Shown: positions 35,461 to 47,911, counted from the first letter of the stretch. The stretch: DNA of 64,000 nt from Odontesthes bonariensis (GCF_027942865.1 NC_134526.1:573001-637000), one strand, 5' to 3'. Notes: generated from the letters alone by a model not told the origin. Translations and numbers: made by a program.

Positions 35461-36149
35461 CTTCCTGCCCCGCAGCTGGTTCCAGCATGAATGTGAAGAA
35501 GCTGCAGAGCCTGCTGACAGCAGCAGGAAGTGAGGCGGGGACAGCAGCCATGTTTCCTGCTGACACATTTCCAGGATTTCTTAAAGAGCGATGACACACA
35601 GGAACACAAAGACTCGCCCTCCCCTCGGTTCTTACACTGTTGCACAACTCTGCTCTGACACTCAATGCATCAGACGCCACTTCCTCATACCTGCAGATCA
35701 GACCGGCTCTGTTCAGAACCGCTGAGCTGCATGGGGACGCAGAAAATAAATCCAACAACATCCGTGTTCTGTCTAATGAAACCTGCAGCAGGCATCACTC
35801 AGCCAGAGATCCAACCGGACCGGTTCTGGTCCTGGTTCTGGATGAAACTCTAATGTACCACAGCTGAGCTGGAACCTGTAACAGGTTTTGTTTGTGTTGT
35901 TTTGACTCATTGTTTCCGGTTCTCAGAGTCCTGAAAGCCTAACCCTGTGGCTCATTACTCACTTCCTCCTCCTTTGGTGGGTTTCCCTGTTGAAGAAATC
36001 CTGGACTGCCTGGGCGACTCATGGCGGCTCCAGCGGCTCTTCAGGGTTTCCTTTCAGAAACTTCTGGAGCTCTGAGCCAAGCCGCCCATCGGTCAGCCGG
36101 GCCAGAGGATGCTCCGAGAGGCCCCTCCCTCTGACAGATGTGTGACATC
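35461..36149. other. Spacer upstream of csf3, no gene seen
   Basis: Apparently unique sequence between element A copy 3 and the 16-bp array. Several short open frames exist on both strands, but none shows a family motif or a consistent exon structure. Confidence 0.5.
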
Positions 36150-36736
36150 TGGCTGCAGGCACATCTGTCTGCAGGCACATCTGTCTGCAGGGACATCTGT
36201 CTGTAGGAACATCTGTCTGCGGGCACATCTGGCTGCAGGCACAGCTGGCTGCAGGCACATCTGTCTGCGGGCACATCTGTCTGCAGGCACAGCTGGCTGC
36301 AGGCACATCTGTCTGCAGGCACAGCTGGCTGCAGGCACATCTGTCTGCAGGCGCATCTGTCTGTAGGAACATCTGTCTGCAGGCACATCTGTCTGCAGGC
36401 GCATCTGTCTGTAGGAACATCTGTCTGCGGGCACATCTGTCTGCAGGCACAGCTGGCTGCAGGCACATCTGTCTGCGGGCACATCTGTCTGCAGGCACAG
36501 CTGGCTGCAGGCACATCTGGCTGCAGGCACATCTGTCTGCAGGCACAGCTGGCTGCAGGCACATCTGTCTGCAGGCACATCTGTCTGCAGGCACAGCTGG
36601 CTGCAGGCACATCTGTCTGCAGGCACAGCTGGCTGCAGGCACATCTGGCTGCAGGCACATCTGTCTGCAGGCACAGCTGGCTGCAGGCACATCTGGCTGC
36701 AGGCACATCTGTCTGCAGGCACATCTGGCTGCAGGA
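36150..36736. repeat. 16-bp minisatellite (CTGCAGGCACATCTGT)
   Basis: About 37 units of CTGCAGGCACATCTGT, CTGCAGGCACAGCTGG and CTGCGGGCACATCTGT. It lies about 450 bp upstream of the csf3 start codon. Cys-rich open frames on the minus strand are artefacts of the array. Confidence 0.95.
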
Positions 36737-36895
36737 ACATAAAATAGTAAAAAAAAAACTGTTTAAAACAGTAAAAAAAACAACGTTAAAGCCGTTAAAA
36801 CCAGCAGGTATCAGTAACTCTCAGCCCTCTGAGGTCATTTCTTGCTTCCTCAGACCTCCCGGAACTCTTCAGTCTTTAATCTCAGACTCCGGGAC

Positions 36896-36905
36896 TGACT
36901 CAGCA
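36896..36905. promoter_or_regulatory. AP-1/Maf-type site upstream of csf3
   Basis: TGACTCAGCA lies 284 bp before the csf3 start codon. It contains the AP-1 core TGACTCA and also fits a Maf/NRF half-site. AP-1 contributes to cytokine induction in general; use here is inferred. The same 10-mer occurs upstream of psmd3. Confidence 0.4.
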
Positions 36906-37179
36906 TGTTGAAATAAAGGCTGCGGTCACGTGGTTCACCTGTAGCTTGCAGCGCGCACACCTCCTCCTGCGCACCTCTCGATCAGTGTGACGCAGGTTCC
37001 CGGCGGCTTCGTAACTTCGGACTTCTTCATGACTCCGGACCCCGTCAGAGGAAACCCCCCCAGCGGCGCAGCGCGCGCTTAAAACACCCAAACTGCCGCT
37101 AATGGAGGTTCATAGAGACACTGCGGAGCTGCGGGGCGGACACTCACCGACGCACGGACAAGCACAGCCACCCTGAGAC

Positions 37180-40136
37180 ATGGACTCCACCACAGGTAGG
37201 TGCACACCTGAGGCGCGCGCTCCGGACTGAAGGCTCACCTGAGCCCGTGTCAGCGGGTGTACGGCACACCGTTGGGGCCAGAATTAAATAAACAAATCAA
37301 AATGAACTGATCCTGAGGGTCCAGTTACAGTTAGAATGTGAACAACATGTTCTATTATAAATAAAGTATCTTTCTATTTTTTCCTCTGTTATATTATAAT
37401 ATGTTATGTTATATATTATCACAGGTTTAAAAACATTAATCAGCCAAATATTGGTCCTGAATGTGTATTCATCTCCTCGTGCATCCCATTAAAGCCGCTC
37501 TCATCCCTCCAGTTGTTGCCCTGCTGCACTGCTTCCTGTTTGCATCTCTGGTCCAATCGGCTCCCATCAGCTCGCCGGCGTTCAAAGCGGCGGCCGAGCG
37601 GGCGAAGACGCTGGTGGAGAAAATCCTGAGAGACATTCCTGCGGCGCACAGCGCCTCCGTCAGCACCGAGGTGAGCGCACCGCCCTGCCAAAGCCCCAAA
37701 ATAAAGCAACTTAAATATAAAAGACAATCAGCAGTTTTCAGGATTACACTTTTTTTTTTTTTTGGTCAGTTGGACCAACAGTTTTCTTGTTTTCTCAGTT
37801 TTATTTTACATAATAAAGGTTTATTATTGCTATTATATAAATGTGAAGTAATTACTTCTGAATTAATTCTATTGAAAGGAAAAAAAAACTGAACTTTTTT
37901 CTGGTGTTTAAATGTTTTTATAATTCACGGGTCAGAAATGACCCATAAGACAATCTTTGTACCCTAGTGGTGTACAGCCCACATGGAGACATAAACAAAA
38001 ATAAAGTGTGACTTTTTCTAATGATGGGGTCCCTTTAGGAAAAGCCATAAAAAGATAGTTTAAGGTATTTTTTCTACAGCTAAACATGGTGGTGGCTCAC
38101 TTTGGACCACAACAGGAGGGTTAAAGGTGTCCTCTCTTCCTCAGGGTTTCACCCTCGACCCCTCCAGTCAGATCTCGAACCTGCAGCTGATGGTGACGTC
38201 GATGGGAATCCCCGCCGCGCCCGTCCTCAAGCCGCTGTCGGGACGCTTCACTCCGGTCAGTCTACAGCAGTGATACTCACTATTTTTTTCACAAGAGCCA
38301 CATTGGCAGATTTTCCACACAAAAAAGAAACGACACAGCCAATACATTTTCAATTCAGACCACATTTACCTTTAATACTGGGATGAGCGGAAGCTGGCGT
38401 GCATGTCCTTGACTTTCTTCATGTTGTATTTGTAGTTTGTTGTTGTAATCATAGTGAGACATTCAGGATGAGCATGGTTTCTGTGCTGGTTTTTGCCCTT
38501 TTTTAATTAAAAACCGATCCATTGTGCCTGCATCTCGCGCTGGCTAAAAGAGCTAGCGTGCTCTGGCTAAAGGAGCTAGCGTGCATTGGTTAAAGGAGCT
38601 AGCGTGCTCTGGCTAAAGGAGCTAGCGTGCTCTGGCTAAAGGAGCTAGCGTGCGTTGGTTAAAGGAGCTAGCGTGCTCTGGCTAAAGGAGCTAGCGTGCG
38701 TTGGTTAAAGGAGCTAGCGTGCTCTGGCTAAAGGAGCTAGCGTGCGTTGGTTAAAGGAGCTAGCGTGCTCTGGCTAAAGGAGCTAGCGTGCGTTGGTTAA
38801 AGGAGCTAGCGTGCTCTGGCTAAAGGAGCTAGCGTGCGTTGGTTAAAGGAGCTAGCGTGCTCTGGCTAAAGGAGCTAGCGTGCGTTGGTTAAAGGAGCTA
38901 GCGTGCTCTGGCTAAAGGAGCTAGCGTGCGTTGGTTAAAGGACCTAGCGTGCGCTTAGGTAACCCTAGGCCAAAGGGTTAGGGTTAGGAAGGGTTAGGGT
39001 CATAGAAGGCTCTATGACTGGTTTGGGGGTAGAGTCAGAGTCATATCTTGTGTGAAGCCAGTTGTTTCAGGGTATTAGGGCGACCACAGCGGTCTCTGAG
39101 GTGTACTGAGGTGGAGTTTATGTGAGATCTTTGGGTTGCTTGGGCGGCTGTGGAAGTTAAGCGGTTCTTTCTTGTTTGGAGAGTTTTTTATGGGACTCTT
39201 TCTCGGGGGGAAAGGTGGAACAGTTTGAAGATGCTCAGCACTGTCAGGGTTTTCTCTGCCTCTCTGACTCTCTGACTCTGAACGTAACAGGATGTTTTGT
39301 CCCTGCAGGACACATGTGTGAGCCACATGTCGGCCGGCAGCCAGCTGTACCAGGAGCTGCTGGGAGTTCTGTCCGGTAAACTCAGCGGTCTGGAGGACCT
39401 GAGGGCGGACCTCAGAGACCTGCTGACCCACATTAACAAGGTAAGACCTGCTGCGACATCACAGCGGGGTCAGGGTTAGCTGCTGCTTCATCTTTGCATG
39501 AGCAGCTGGGATCAAAAATAAGTAAAAAAACAACAAATAAAAGACGATTTTGCTTGAAATAAGCAAAAAAATCTGCCAATGGAACTAGTGAAAATCGGCT
39601 CGTCAAGATTTCTTGAAATAAAATGTGATATTTGGGACTTTTGAGATAAAAGTGATCTTGAAATTAACTTAAAAACCTCTTTAAATGTAAAAAAAAAAAA
39701 GCTTGTTTCATGTGAAATATGACTCAAAACAATTTGTTTTTAAGACTTTTTCACTTAACAAGATATTCCAGATGCATTGTATTAAAACCAGTCCCTATAT
39801 CTGGCTGAAATGGTACTTGTTAGGCAGTTGTGTCTGATATTAAGTGTAATGAGATACTCAATGAGACAAATATACTTGTTGAGATTTAGATTTTTTCCAG
39901 TGTGTGATCATGTGATCATGGTGTGATTGGCTGACGCTGTCGGTGTGTTGCAGCTGAAGGAGTTGGGGGAGCTCGGAGCCGACGCTTCGGATCGGACCCC
40001 CAGGCTGGACTTGGCCCCTCATCTTCAGGACAGCTACACGGTCCAGGTGCTGGTCCACGTGACGCTGACGCAGCTGCGCTCCTTCTGCCACGACCTGACC
40101 CGCAGCCTGAGGGCGCTCGCCACCTACAGGCCGTGA
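37180..40136 (+). CDS. csf3: Granulocyte colony-stimulating factor (CSF3), complete, 5 exons
   Basis: Exons 37180-37195, 37513-37670, 38145-38255, 39309-39440 and 39954-40136 join in phase (600 bp, 199 residues plus stop; human about 204-207 from memory). A signal peptide spans residues 1-22 (hydrophobic VALLHCFLFASLV, likely cleavage near VQSA|P). The mature protein is a predicted four-helix bundle of the IL-6/G-CSF group: helix A from SSPAFKAAAERAKTLV, the AB loop with SMGIPAAPVLKPLSGRF (compare human LGIPWAPL), helix B with SAGSQLYQELLGVLSGKL, helix D with QVLVHVTLTQLRSFCHDL. The five-exon layout and the tiny first coding exon match CSF3. It is a secreted ligand of CSF3R that drives granulopoiesis. 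Mature cysteines are only Cys98 and Cys184, so the mammalian pair of disulfides is not conserved. Whether it is csf3a or csf3b cannot be decided. Confidence 0.93.
37727..37960. mobile_element. Dispersed repeat (GGTCAGTTGGACCAACAG family) in csf3 intron 2
   Basis: The segment from ATCAGCAGTTTTCAGGATTA to ACGGGTCAGAAATGACCCAT recurs at 55225-55370 and 55530-55705 in samd14. It contains short palindromes (GGTCAGTTGGACC; GGGTCAGAAATGACCC). The class is unknown. Confidence 0.65.
38530..38960. repeat. 23-bp minisatellite in csf3 intron 3, followed by a short telomere-like stretch
   Basis: About 18 units alternating GCTCTGGCTAAAGGAGCTAG and GCGTTGGTTAAAGGAGCTAG, i.e. a 46-bp dimer. At 38957-39000 comes GGGTTAGGGTTAGG-type sequence, too short to call an interstitial telomere. 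Confidence 0.92.
39510..39902. mobile_element. Tc1/mariner-type MITE, copy 2 (csf3 intron 4)
   Basis: High similarity to the copy at 8109-8502, with the right end ATTTTTTCCAGTG intact. The left terminus (CACTGGAAAAAAT) is missing. It ends about 50 bp before the exon 5 acceptor. Confidence 0.8.
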
Positions 40137-40756
40137 GCCGCAGCTGCAGCGTAAGCCCCGCCCACCACTGTGACGGAGGACGGCGACCAGCTGCTCGGGC
40201 TTCCCTCAGAGTCCAGCGGCGGGCTTCAGCTGCTGAGATCTTCGCCTGAAACCAACGTTTCAGGAACATTAACCATGATGCAGCAGCGCCTCAGAAGTTT
40301 GTGAACCTCAAAGCGAGGAGATTCTGACTCCTTCTGAGGTCCAACCACCTTTTTACAGCCCTGAAGCTGAGCTGGAGCACCCAGGGACGGAGAAACCTCC
40401 ACACTGCACATGTGTCTCTGTTTTTAGAGATGGTGGCGGGGGGGTGGGGGGGGCAATGAGACCAGGACCAGGATCTTTATCAGGCCGCCGCCACATCAGA
40501 TCCAGATCAGATCAGTCCTGGAGGCCTGTGGCAGGTCGCGGCACGTCGGGCCGCTCCGGCTGTCAGGAATGTGACGGCAGCCTTTAGAAACTCTCCAGGA
40601 AACAGAAAAGGTTGCAGTCAGAGCGGACAGACGGCGCGCAGGTCTGAGCGTGCCCGGCACGCCTCCCACGCTTCTTCTTCTTCTTCTTCTGCTGCTTACC
40701 AACGTCCTCACACTGAGGTGCAGCTGCAGGGAACAACGACCTGAGACCTGATCCAG

Positions 40757-40925
40757 TTTAATTTATTTATAAACACTTTTACAACCAAATGATCTTAATG
40801 ACAGAAAATAATAGTGTGATCAGTTTTCTGAATCAGCTGCAGGTTATTTATGATGTTTTATTTATTATTGATGATATTTATGGATTATTTATTGGAGTAT
40901 TTATTGACTGATTTATATATTCAGA
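40757..40925 (+). promoter_or_regulatory. AU-rich element in the csf3 3'UTR
   Basis: Multiple ATTTA pentamers, several within TTATTTAT-type nonamers (40760-40772, 40852-40866, 40875-40905), about 620-790 nt after the stop codon. Such elements cause rapid decay of cytokine mRNAs by TTP/AUF1-type proteins. This supports the csf3 call. Confidence 0.75.
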
Positions 40926-41223
40926 GAAGTTCTGAATGATGAAGACGAAGGTCGGGGGGGCACATGTGAACTCAGTGAGTTTAGAACGGGGTCAAAGGTC
41001 AGAGAAACGCTGCCTTAAACACACACACACGTGCACACACACGTGCACGTGCACACACACGTGCACACACTGACAGCAGGAAGTCAGAAGTTTCTGGAAT
41101 TGGGCAACCAGCCCGATGATGTCACACTGATGATGACATCACTCGCTGCTTATTATTTACATTATTGTCTTTTTTTTTAACTTTGTTTTCACATTTTCTG
41201 GTTTGATTTGACTTCATGTACCC

Positions 41224-41229
41224 AATAAA
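41224..41229 (+). terminator. csf3 polyadenylation signal
   Basis: AATAAA within CCCAATAAAATG, followed by a TGTTTTTCATGTTGG region. It lies about 1.09 kb after the stop codon and downstream of the AU-rich element. Confidence 0.7.
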
Positions 41230-41482
41230 ATGATATTTAAGTCTGTAGTTGATCATGTTTTTCATGTTGGAACCCTGATATCTGTTCAGCCGCCTGCTGA
41301 CGGCTCAGCTGCGCCTGGCCACGGCGAGACGTTTTTTTTTAAGCCATTTTCATATCAAACCATTTCTTTATTTCAGTGACATTACGAACTACAGCTGACA
41401 CGGAATTAACAGCACTCGTAATAACTTCCCATTTCTTGGCTTTAGCAGGTCCCGTAATTCCACTGCTGACTCTGCTAAAACT

Positions 41483-41800
41483 GACAGATTTTCCTTTCTG
41501 GATCTCTGAAAGCAGAACTTCAGTCTCAGAGCTCCTAAAGTTGTTCTTTCTGGATCTCTGAAAGCAGAACTTCAGTCTCAGAGCCCCTAAAGTTGTTCTT
41601 TCTGGATCTCTGAAAGCAGAACTTCAGTCTCAGAGCCCCTAAAGTTGTTCTTTCTGGATCTCTGAAAGCAGAACTTCAGTCTCAGAGCCCCTAAAGTTGT
41701 TCTTTCTGGATCTCTGAAAGCAGAACTTCAGTCTCAGAGCCCCTAAAGTTGTTCTTTCTGGATCTCTGAAAGCAGAACTTCAGTCTCAGAGCCCCTAAAG
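41483..41800. repeat. 52-bp tandem repeat, six copies
   Basis: Six almost identical copies of a 52-bp unit containing TTCTTTCTGGATCTCTGAAA and GCAGAACTTCAGTCTCAGAG, downstream of csf3. The near identity implies recent expansion. Confidence 0.93.
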
Positions 41801-42315
41801 TGTGTGTTGTGCATCACAACCCTCGGCCAGCAGGGGGCGCTGCAGGACTCTGGGGCCTCAGAATATAATTCAGAATTTTGGAAACGTATTTTTAAAATCT
41901 GCGGTGATCCCACAGAGCTGCACATATCCCCTCAGGAGGTCCACAAATGATTTCAGAAGCTCAACAAACAGCCTTCAGCCCGACCTGAAATTTTCATGGT
42001 TTCATTGAGTCTTTCTGAGAAAAAGCAGAAAATATTTCCCTTAATGCAGATGAAGTGTGTAAAAGAAACAAGTAACCACATATAGGCTAAGTATTTAGCA
42101 GCTATAGCTTAAAGTAATAATTTTCTGTATGATGTTATCAGTCTCTCACACGGTTGTGGAGGAATTTTCTGAGGAAAAAGCAGAAAATATTTCCCTTCTG
42201 TGTGTTTTCCACGTGACTTTAGTCACTCTGCATCATGTGTTTCGCAGCTCTTCCATCTGATTTCTCTCCTGTTTGTGCTGTTCTCATGGCTCCGCCTCTT
42301 CCACCCAATCCTCCG

Positions 42316-42378
42316 CCCCCTGCCTCCCCCTGCCTCCCCCTGCCTCCCCCTGCCTCCCCCTGCCTCCCCCTGCCTCCT
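42316..42378. repeat. 10-bp C-rich repeat upstream of samd14
   Basis: Six copies of CCCCTGCCTC in the putative samd14 promoter region. Confidence 0.85.
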
Positions 42379-42384
42379 CTCGGC

Positions 42385-42668
42385 TGTCCTTGGCTGCCTC
42401 AGACGGAGGCTGCAGCATTCTGCTGAGTAGCGGTGAGCCAGCATTCAGCAGCCGTCAGCAGACCTACTCTCCGGCCGAGCCCGAGGAGCCCGCAGGAGGA
42501 AACTACGGCTCCCACAATCCCCTGCTGCGGCCCAAACCTGCCGACAGGCCCCGGAGAAGCCCCGTGGAACTCTGGGAGCTGCGGTCCTCGGCAACCAGCT
42601 GCTGCTGGAGGCAGAAGGAGGAGAGGCTGACGCGCCATGACAACAGAGAGAGGGAGACGCTCCGAGAG
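42385..42668 (+). other. Putative samd14 5' untranslated exon
   Basis: GC-rich sequence ending in a strong donor, CGAGAG|gtgagt (42668/42669), lies upstream of the first coding exon, whose acceptor is at 48109. If joined, the frame open through this exon ends in a stop 8 codons into the next exon and is out of frame with the samd14 ATG, so it would be leader sequence. The start is unknown and the exon is inferred from position and donor only. Confidence 0.4.
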
Positions 42669-42699
42669 GTGAGTCCGTCTGTTGTTCAGCGCCGAGCCC

Positions 42700-42850
42700 A
42701 AGCTTTCTGTCTGCTTCTTCTGCTTCTTCTTCTTCTGTCTGCTTCTGTCTGCTTCTGTCTGCTTCTGTCTTCTTCTGTCTTCTTCTGTCGGGGCTTCTTC
42801 TTCTTCTGTCGGGGCTTCTTCTTCTTCTGTCGGGGCTTCTTCTCTGCTGC
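42700..42850. repeat. CTTCTT/CTGTCGGGG low-complexity tract
   Basis: Pyrimidine-rich TTCTTCTGTC repeats, including three copies of CGGGGCTTCTTCTTCTTCTGT-like 24-bp units, in the first samd14 intron. Confidence 0.85.
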
Positions 42851-42967
42851 CATCCTCATCACACCTTCCTCCCTCGCTTTCTGACTGACGCGGCGTTTTC
42901 CTCCTCCGGGAACGAGAGCCGCTTTGCTCTGTGTGTTTGTCTCATTGCATCAGTTTGTGTGAGACTC

Positions 42968-43640
42968 TCCACCCGGCATCTCCACCCGGCATCTCCACCC
43001 GGCATCTCCACCCGGCATCTCCACCCGGCCTCTCCACCCAGCATATCCACCCAGCCTCTCCACCCAGCCTCTCCACCCAGCCTCTCCACCCAGCATCTCC
43101 ACCCAGCCTCTCCACCCAGCATCTCCACCCAGCCTCTCCACCCAGCATATCCACCCAGCCTCTCCACCCGGCATCTCCACCCAGCATCTCCACCCAGCCT
43201 CTCCACCCAGCCTCTCCACCCAGCATCTCCACCCAGCATCTCCACCCAGCCTCTCCACCCAGCCTCTCCACCCAGCATCTCCACCCGGCCTCTCCACCCA
43301 GCATCTCCACCCAGCATCTCCACCCAGCATCTCCACCCAGCCTCTCCACCCGGCCTCTCCACCCGGCCTCTCCACCCGGCCTCTCCACCCAGCCTCTCCA
43401 CCCGGCATCTCCACCCAGCCTCTCCACCCGGCCTCTCCACCCACCCTCTCCACCCACCCTCTCCACCCAGCCTCTCCACCCAGCCTCTCCACCCACCCTC
43501 TCCACCCACCCTCTCCACCCAGCCTCTCCACCCAGCCTCTCCACCCGGCATCTCCACCCGGCCTCTCCACCCGGCCTCTCCACCCGGCATCTCCACCCGG
43601 CCTCTCCACCCGGCATCGCCACCCGGCATCTCCACCCAGC
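42968..43640. repeat. 13-bp minisatellite (CATCTCCACCCGG)
   Basis: About 52 units of 13 bp, of the form CMTCTCCACCCRG. It is open in several frames on both strands (Trp/Gly-rich on minus, Pro/His-rich on plus); these are artefacts. Confidence 0.96.
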
Positions 43641-43916
43641 CTCTGAAGCAGCCCACAGGTCTAACACCCACAGCATGTCCGGTCTCCAGTGGAATCTGTG
43701 AATGTTCGGGCTGCAATTCAATTCAAAATGTATTTATATAGCACATTAAAACAGCCTCAGCTGACCAAAGTGCTTCAAAACAGCAACTGCATCACAAGAG
43801 AGTCATCAATAAAAGCAATAAGAATGACTTCATCACAGATGGAAATTTAATTTAAAATAAAATTAGCAATAAAATAACAATAAAAGTAGCAAGCCAATCT
43901 GAACTCCATTTCAGCT

Positions 43917-46900
43917 GGACCATCATCATGCACCATCTGGGGTCCACAGGGACCATCATCATGCACCATCTGGGGTCCACAGGGACCATCATCATGCACC
44001 ATCTGGGGTCCACAAGGACCATCATCATGCACCATCTGGGGTCCACAGTGACCATCATCATGGACCATCTGGGGTCCACAGGGACCATCATCATGCACCA
44101 TCTGGGGTCCACAAGGACCATCATCATGCACCATCTGGGGTCCACAGTGACCATCATCATGGACCATCTGGGGTCCACAGTGACCATCATCATGGACCAT
44201 CTGGGGTCCACAGTGACCATCATCATGGACCAATTGGGGTCCACAGTGACCATCATCATGGACCATCTGGGGTCCACAGTGACCATCATCATGGACCAAT
44301 TGGGGTCCACAGGGACCATCATCATGGACCATCTGGGGTCCACAGGGACCATCATCATGCACCATCTGGGGTCCACAGTGACCATCATCACGGACCATCT
44401 GGGGTCCAGTGACCATCATCATGCACCATCTGGGGTCCACAGTGACCATCATCATGCACCATCTGGGGTCCACAGTGACCATCATCATGGACCATCTGGG
44501 GTCCACAGTGACCATCATCATGGACCATCTGGGGTCCACAGTGACCATCATCATGGGCGATCTGGGGTCCACAGGGACCATCATCATGGACCATCTGGGG
44601 TCCACAGTGACCATCATCATGGACCATCTGGGGTCCACAGGGACCATCATCATGCACCATCTGGGGTCCAGTGACCATCATCATGCACCATCTGGGGTCC
44701 ACAGTGACCATCATCATGGACCATCTGGGGTCCACAGTGACCATCATCATGCACCATCTGGGGTCCACAGGAACCATCATCATGCACCATCTGGGGTCCA
44801 GTGACCATCATCATGCACCATCTGGGGTCCACAGTGACCATCATCATGGACCATCTGGGGTCCACAGTGACCATCATCATGCACCATCTGGGGTCCACAG
44901 GAACCATCATCATGGACCATCTGGGGTCCACAGTGACCATCATCATGCACCATCTGGGGTCCACAGGGACCATCATCATGCACCATCTGGGGTCCAGTGA
45001 CCATCATCATGCACCATCTGGGGTCCACAGTGACCATCATCATGCACCATCTGGGGTCCACAGTGACCATCATCATGGACCATCTGGGGTCCACAGGAAC
45101 CATCATCATGCACCATCTGGGGTCCACAGTGACCATCATCATGCACCATCTGGGGTCCACAGGGACCATCATCATGGACCATCTGGGGTCCACAGTGACC
45201 ATCATCATGGACCATCTGGGGTCCACAGGGACCATCATCATGGACCATCTGGGGTCCACAGGAACCATCATCATGCACCATCTGGGGTCCACAGGGACCA
45301 TCATCATGCACCATCTGGGGTCCACAGGGACCATCATCATGCACCATCTGGGGTCCACAGGGACCATCATCATGCACCATCTGGGGTCCACAGGGACCAT
45401 CATCATGGACCAATTGGGGTCCACAGTGACCATCATCATGGACCATCTTGGGTCCACAGTGACTATCATCATGGACCAATTGGGGTCCACAGTGACCATC
45501 ATCATGCACCATCTGGGGTCCACAGGGACCATCATCATGGACCATCTGGGGTCCACAGGGACCATCATCATGCACCATCTGGGGTCCACAGTGACCATCA
45601 TCATGGACCATCTGGGGTCCACAGGGACCATCATCATGGACCAATTGGGGTCCACAGTGACCATCATCATGGACCATCTTGGGTCCACAGTGACTATCAT
45701 CATGGACCAATTGGGGTCCACAGTGACCATCATCATGCACCATCTGGGGTCCACAGGGACCATCATCATGGACCATCTGGGGTCCACAGGGACCATCATC
45801 ATGCACCATCTGGGGTCCACAGTGACCATCATCATGGACCATCTGGGGTCCACAGGGACCATCATCATGGACCATCTGGGGTCCACAGGGACCATCATCA
45901 TGCACCATCTGGGGTCCACAGTGACCATCATCATGGACCATCTGGGGTCCACAGGGACCATCATCATGGACCATCTGGGTTCCACAGGGACAATCATCAT
46001 GAAACATCCCATAGTTAAGCTGCTGGACCGAAAAACAAAAAGTTTTCAGTGCAATCTGTTGGTTTTCTTAGCTAGGAAATTGTTTTTGAATTGGCTCTAT
46101 ATGAACGAATTGGATTATTTTATGAATTATGATTATTATTAATTAATTGAATTCCAATTGGCTTGAATTGGACTTACTATCTAAGTGCCTTGAGATGACA
46201 TTTGTTGTATTTGGCGCTATATAAATAAAAATGAATTGAATCATGGACCATCTGGGGTCCACAGGGACCATCATCATGGACCATCTGGGGTCCTCAGGGA
46301 CCATCATCATGGACCATCTGGGGTCCACAGGGACCATCATCATGCACCATCTGGGGTCCACAGGGACCATCATCATGGACCATCTGGGGTCCACAGTGAC
46401 CATCATCATGCACCATCTGGGGTCCACAGGAACCATCATCATGCACCATCTGGGGTCCACAGGGACCATCATCATGGACCATCTGGGGTCCACAGTGACC
46501 ATCATCATGCACCATCTGGGGTCCACAGGAACCATCATCATGCACCATCTGGGGTCCACAGTGACCATCATCATGCACCATCTGGGGTCCACAGGGACCA
46601 TCATCATGGACCATCTGGGGTCCACAGTGACCATCATCATGGACCATCTGGGGTCCACAGGGACCATCATCATGGACCATCTGGGGTCCACAGGAACCAT
46701 CATCATGCACCATCTGGGGTCCACAGGGACCATCATCATGCACCATCTGGGGTCCACAGGGACCATCATCATGCACCATCTGGGGTCCACAGGGACCATC
46801 ATCATGGACCAATTGGGGTCCACAGTGACCATCATCATGCACCATCTGGGGTCCACAGGGACCATCATCATGGACCAATTGGGGTCCACAGTGACCATCA

Positions 46901-47911
46901 TCATGGACCATCTGGGGTCCACAGGGACCATCATCATGGACCAATTGGGGTCCACAGGGACCATCATCATGGACCATCTGGGGTCCACAGGGACCATCAT
47001 CATGGACCAATTGGGGTCCACAGGGACCATCATCATGCACCATCTGGGGTCCACAGGGACCATCACCATGGACCATCTGGGGTCCACAGTGACCATCATC
47101 ATGGACCATCTGGGGTCCACAGTGACCATCATCATGGACCATCTGGGGTCCACAGGGACCATCATCATGGACCATCTGGGGTCCTCAGTGACCATCATCA
47201 TGGACCATCTGGGGTCCACAGTGACCATCATCATGCACCATCTGGGGTCCACAGGGACCATCATCATGCACCATCTGGGGTCCACAGTGACCATCATCAT
47301 GCACCATCTGGGGTCCACAGGGGCCATCATCATGGACCATCTGGGGTCCACAGGGACCATCATCATGCACCATCTGGGGTCCAGTGACCATCATCATGCA
47401 CCATCTGGGGTCCACAGGGACCATCATCATGGACCATCTGGGGTCCACAGGGACCATCATCATGGACCAATTGGGGTCCACAGGGACCATCATCATGGAC
47501 CATCTGGGGTCCACAGTGACCATCATCATGCACCATCTGGGGTCCACAGTGACCATCATCACGGACCATCTGGGGTCCACAGGGACCATCATCATGGACC
47601 ATCTGGGGTCCACGGGGACCATCATCATGCACCATCTGGGGTCCAGTGACCATCATCATGCACCATCTGGGGTCCAGTGACCATCATCATGCACCATCTG
47701 GGGTCCACAGTGACCATCATCACGCACCATCTGGGGTCCACAGTGACCATCATCATGGACCATCTGGGGTCCTCAGGGACCATCATCATGCACCATCTGG
47801 GGTCCACAGGGACCATCATCATGCACCATCTGGGGTCCACAGGGACCATCATCATGGACCATCTGGGGTCCTCAGGGACCATCATCATGCACCATCTGGG
47901 GTCCACAGTGA
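43917..47911. repeat. 33-bp minisatellite, about 3.8 kb of array
   Basis: About 114 units of 33 bp: ACCATCATCATG plus GACCATCTGGGGTCCACAGG. Common variants are GCACC for GGACC, CAATTGG for CATCTGG, and GTG, GGG or GAA before ACCATC. Units of 30 bp lacking CACA also occur (for example 44407, 44668). A LINE tail at 46010-46240 interrupts it. Because 33 is a multiple of three, long frames exist on both strands and are not genes. It lies in samd14 intron 1. Confidence 0.97.
46010..46240 (+). mobile_element. LINE 3' tail, copy 2, inserted in the 33-bp array
   Basis: It matches 24262-24481 (GTGCAATCTGTTGGTTTYCTT through GGCGCTATATAAATAAAAAT and GAATTGAAT). The array stops at about 46005 and resumes at 46241 in the same orientation, so the LINE inserted into an existing array. 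Confidence 0.8.

Noticed and set aside
36019..36740. Cys-rich minus-strand frames resembling a metallothionein or keratin-associated protein
   Set aside because: They come from a 16-bp repeat that cycles through all frames. No signal peptide, splice sites or unique sequence.
38957..39005. Interstitial telomere (TTAGGG)n
   Set aside because: Only two or three hexamers in a degenerate context; too short to call.
42859..43741. Trp/Gly-rich and Pro/His-rich frames of about 260 codons
   Set aside because: They come from a 13-bp array open on both strands.
43847..47659. Open frames of up to 468 codons on both strands in the 33-bp array (His-rich and Met/Asp/Pro-rich)
   Set aside because: Same artefact: a 33-bp unit without stops in most frames. 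The LINE insertion and 30-bp units are tolerated only because there is no selection on frame.
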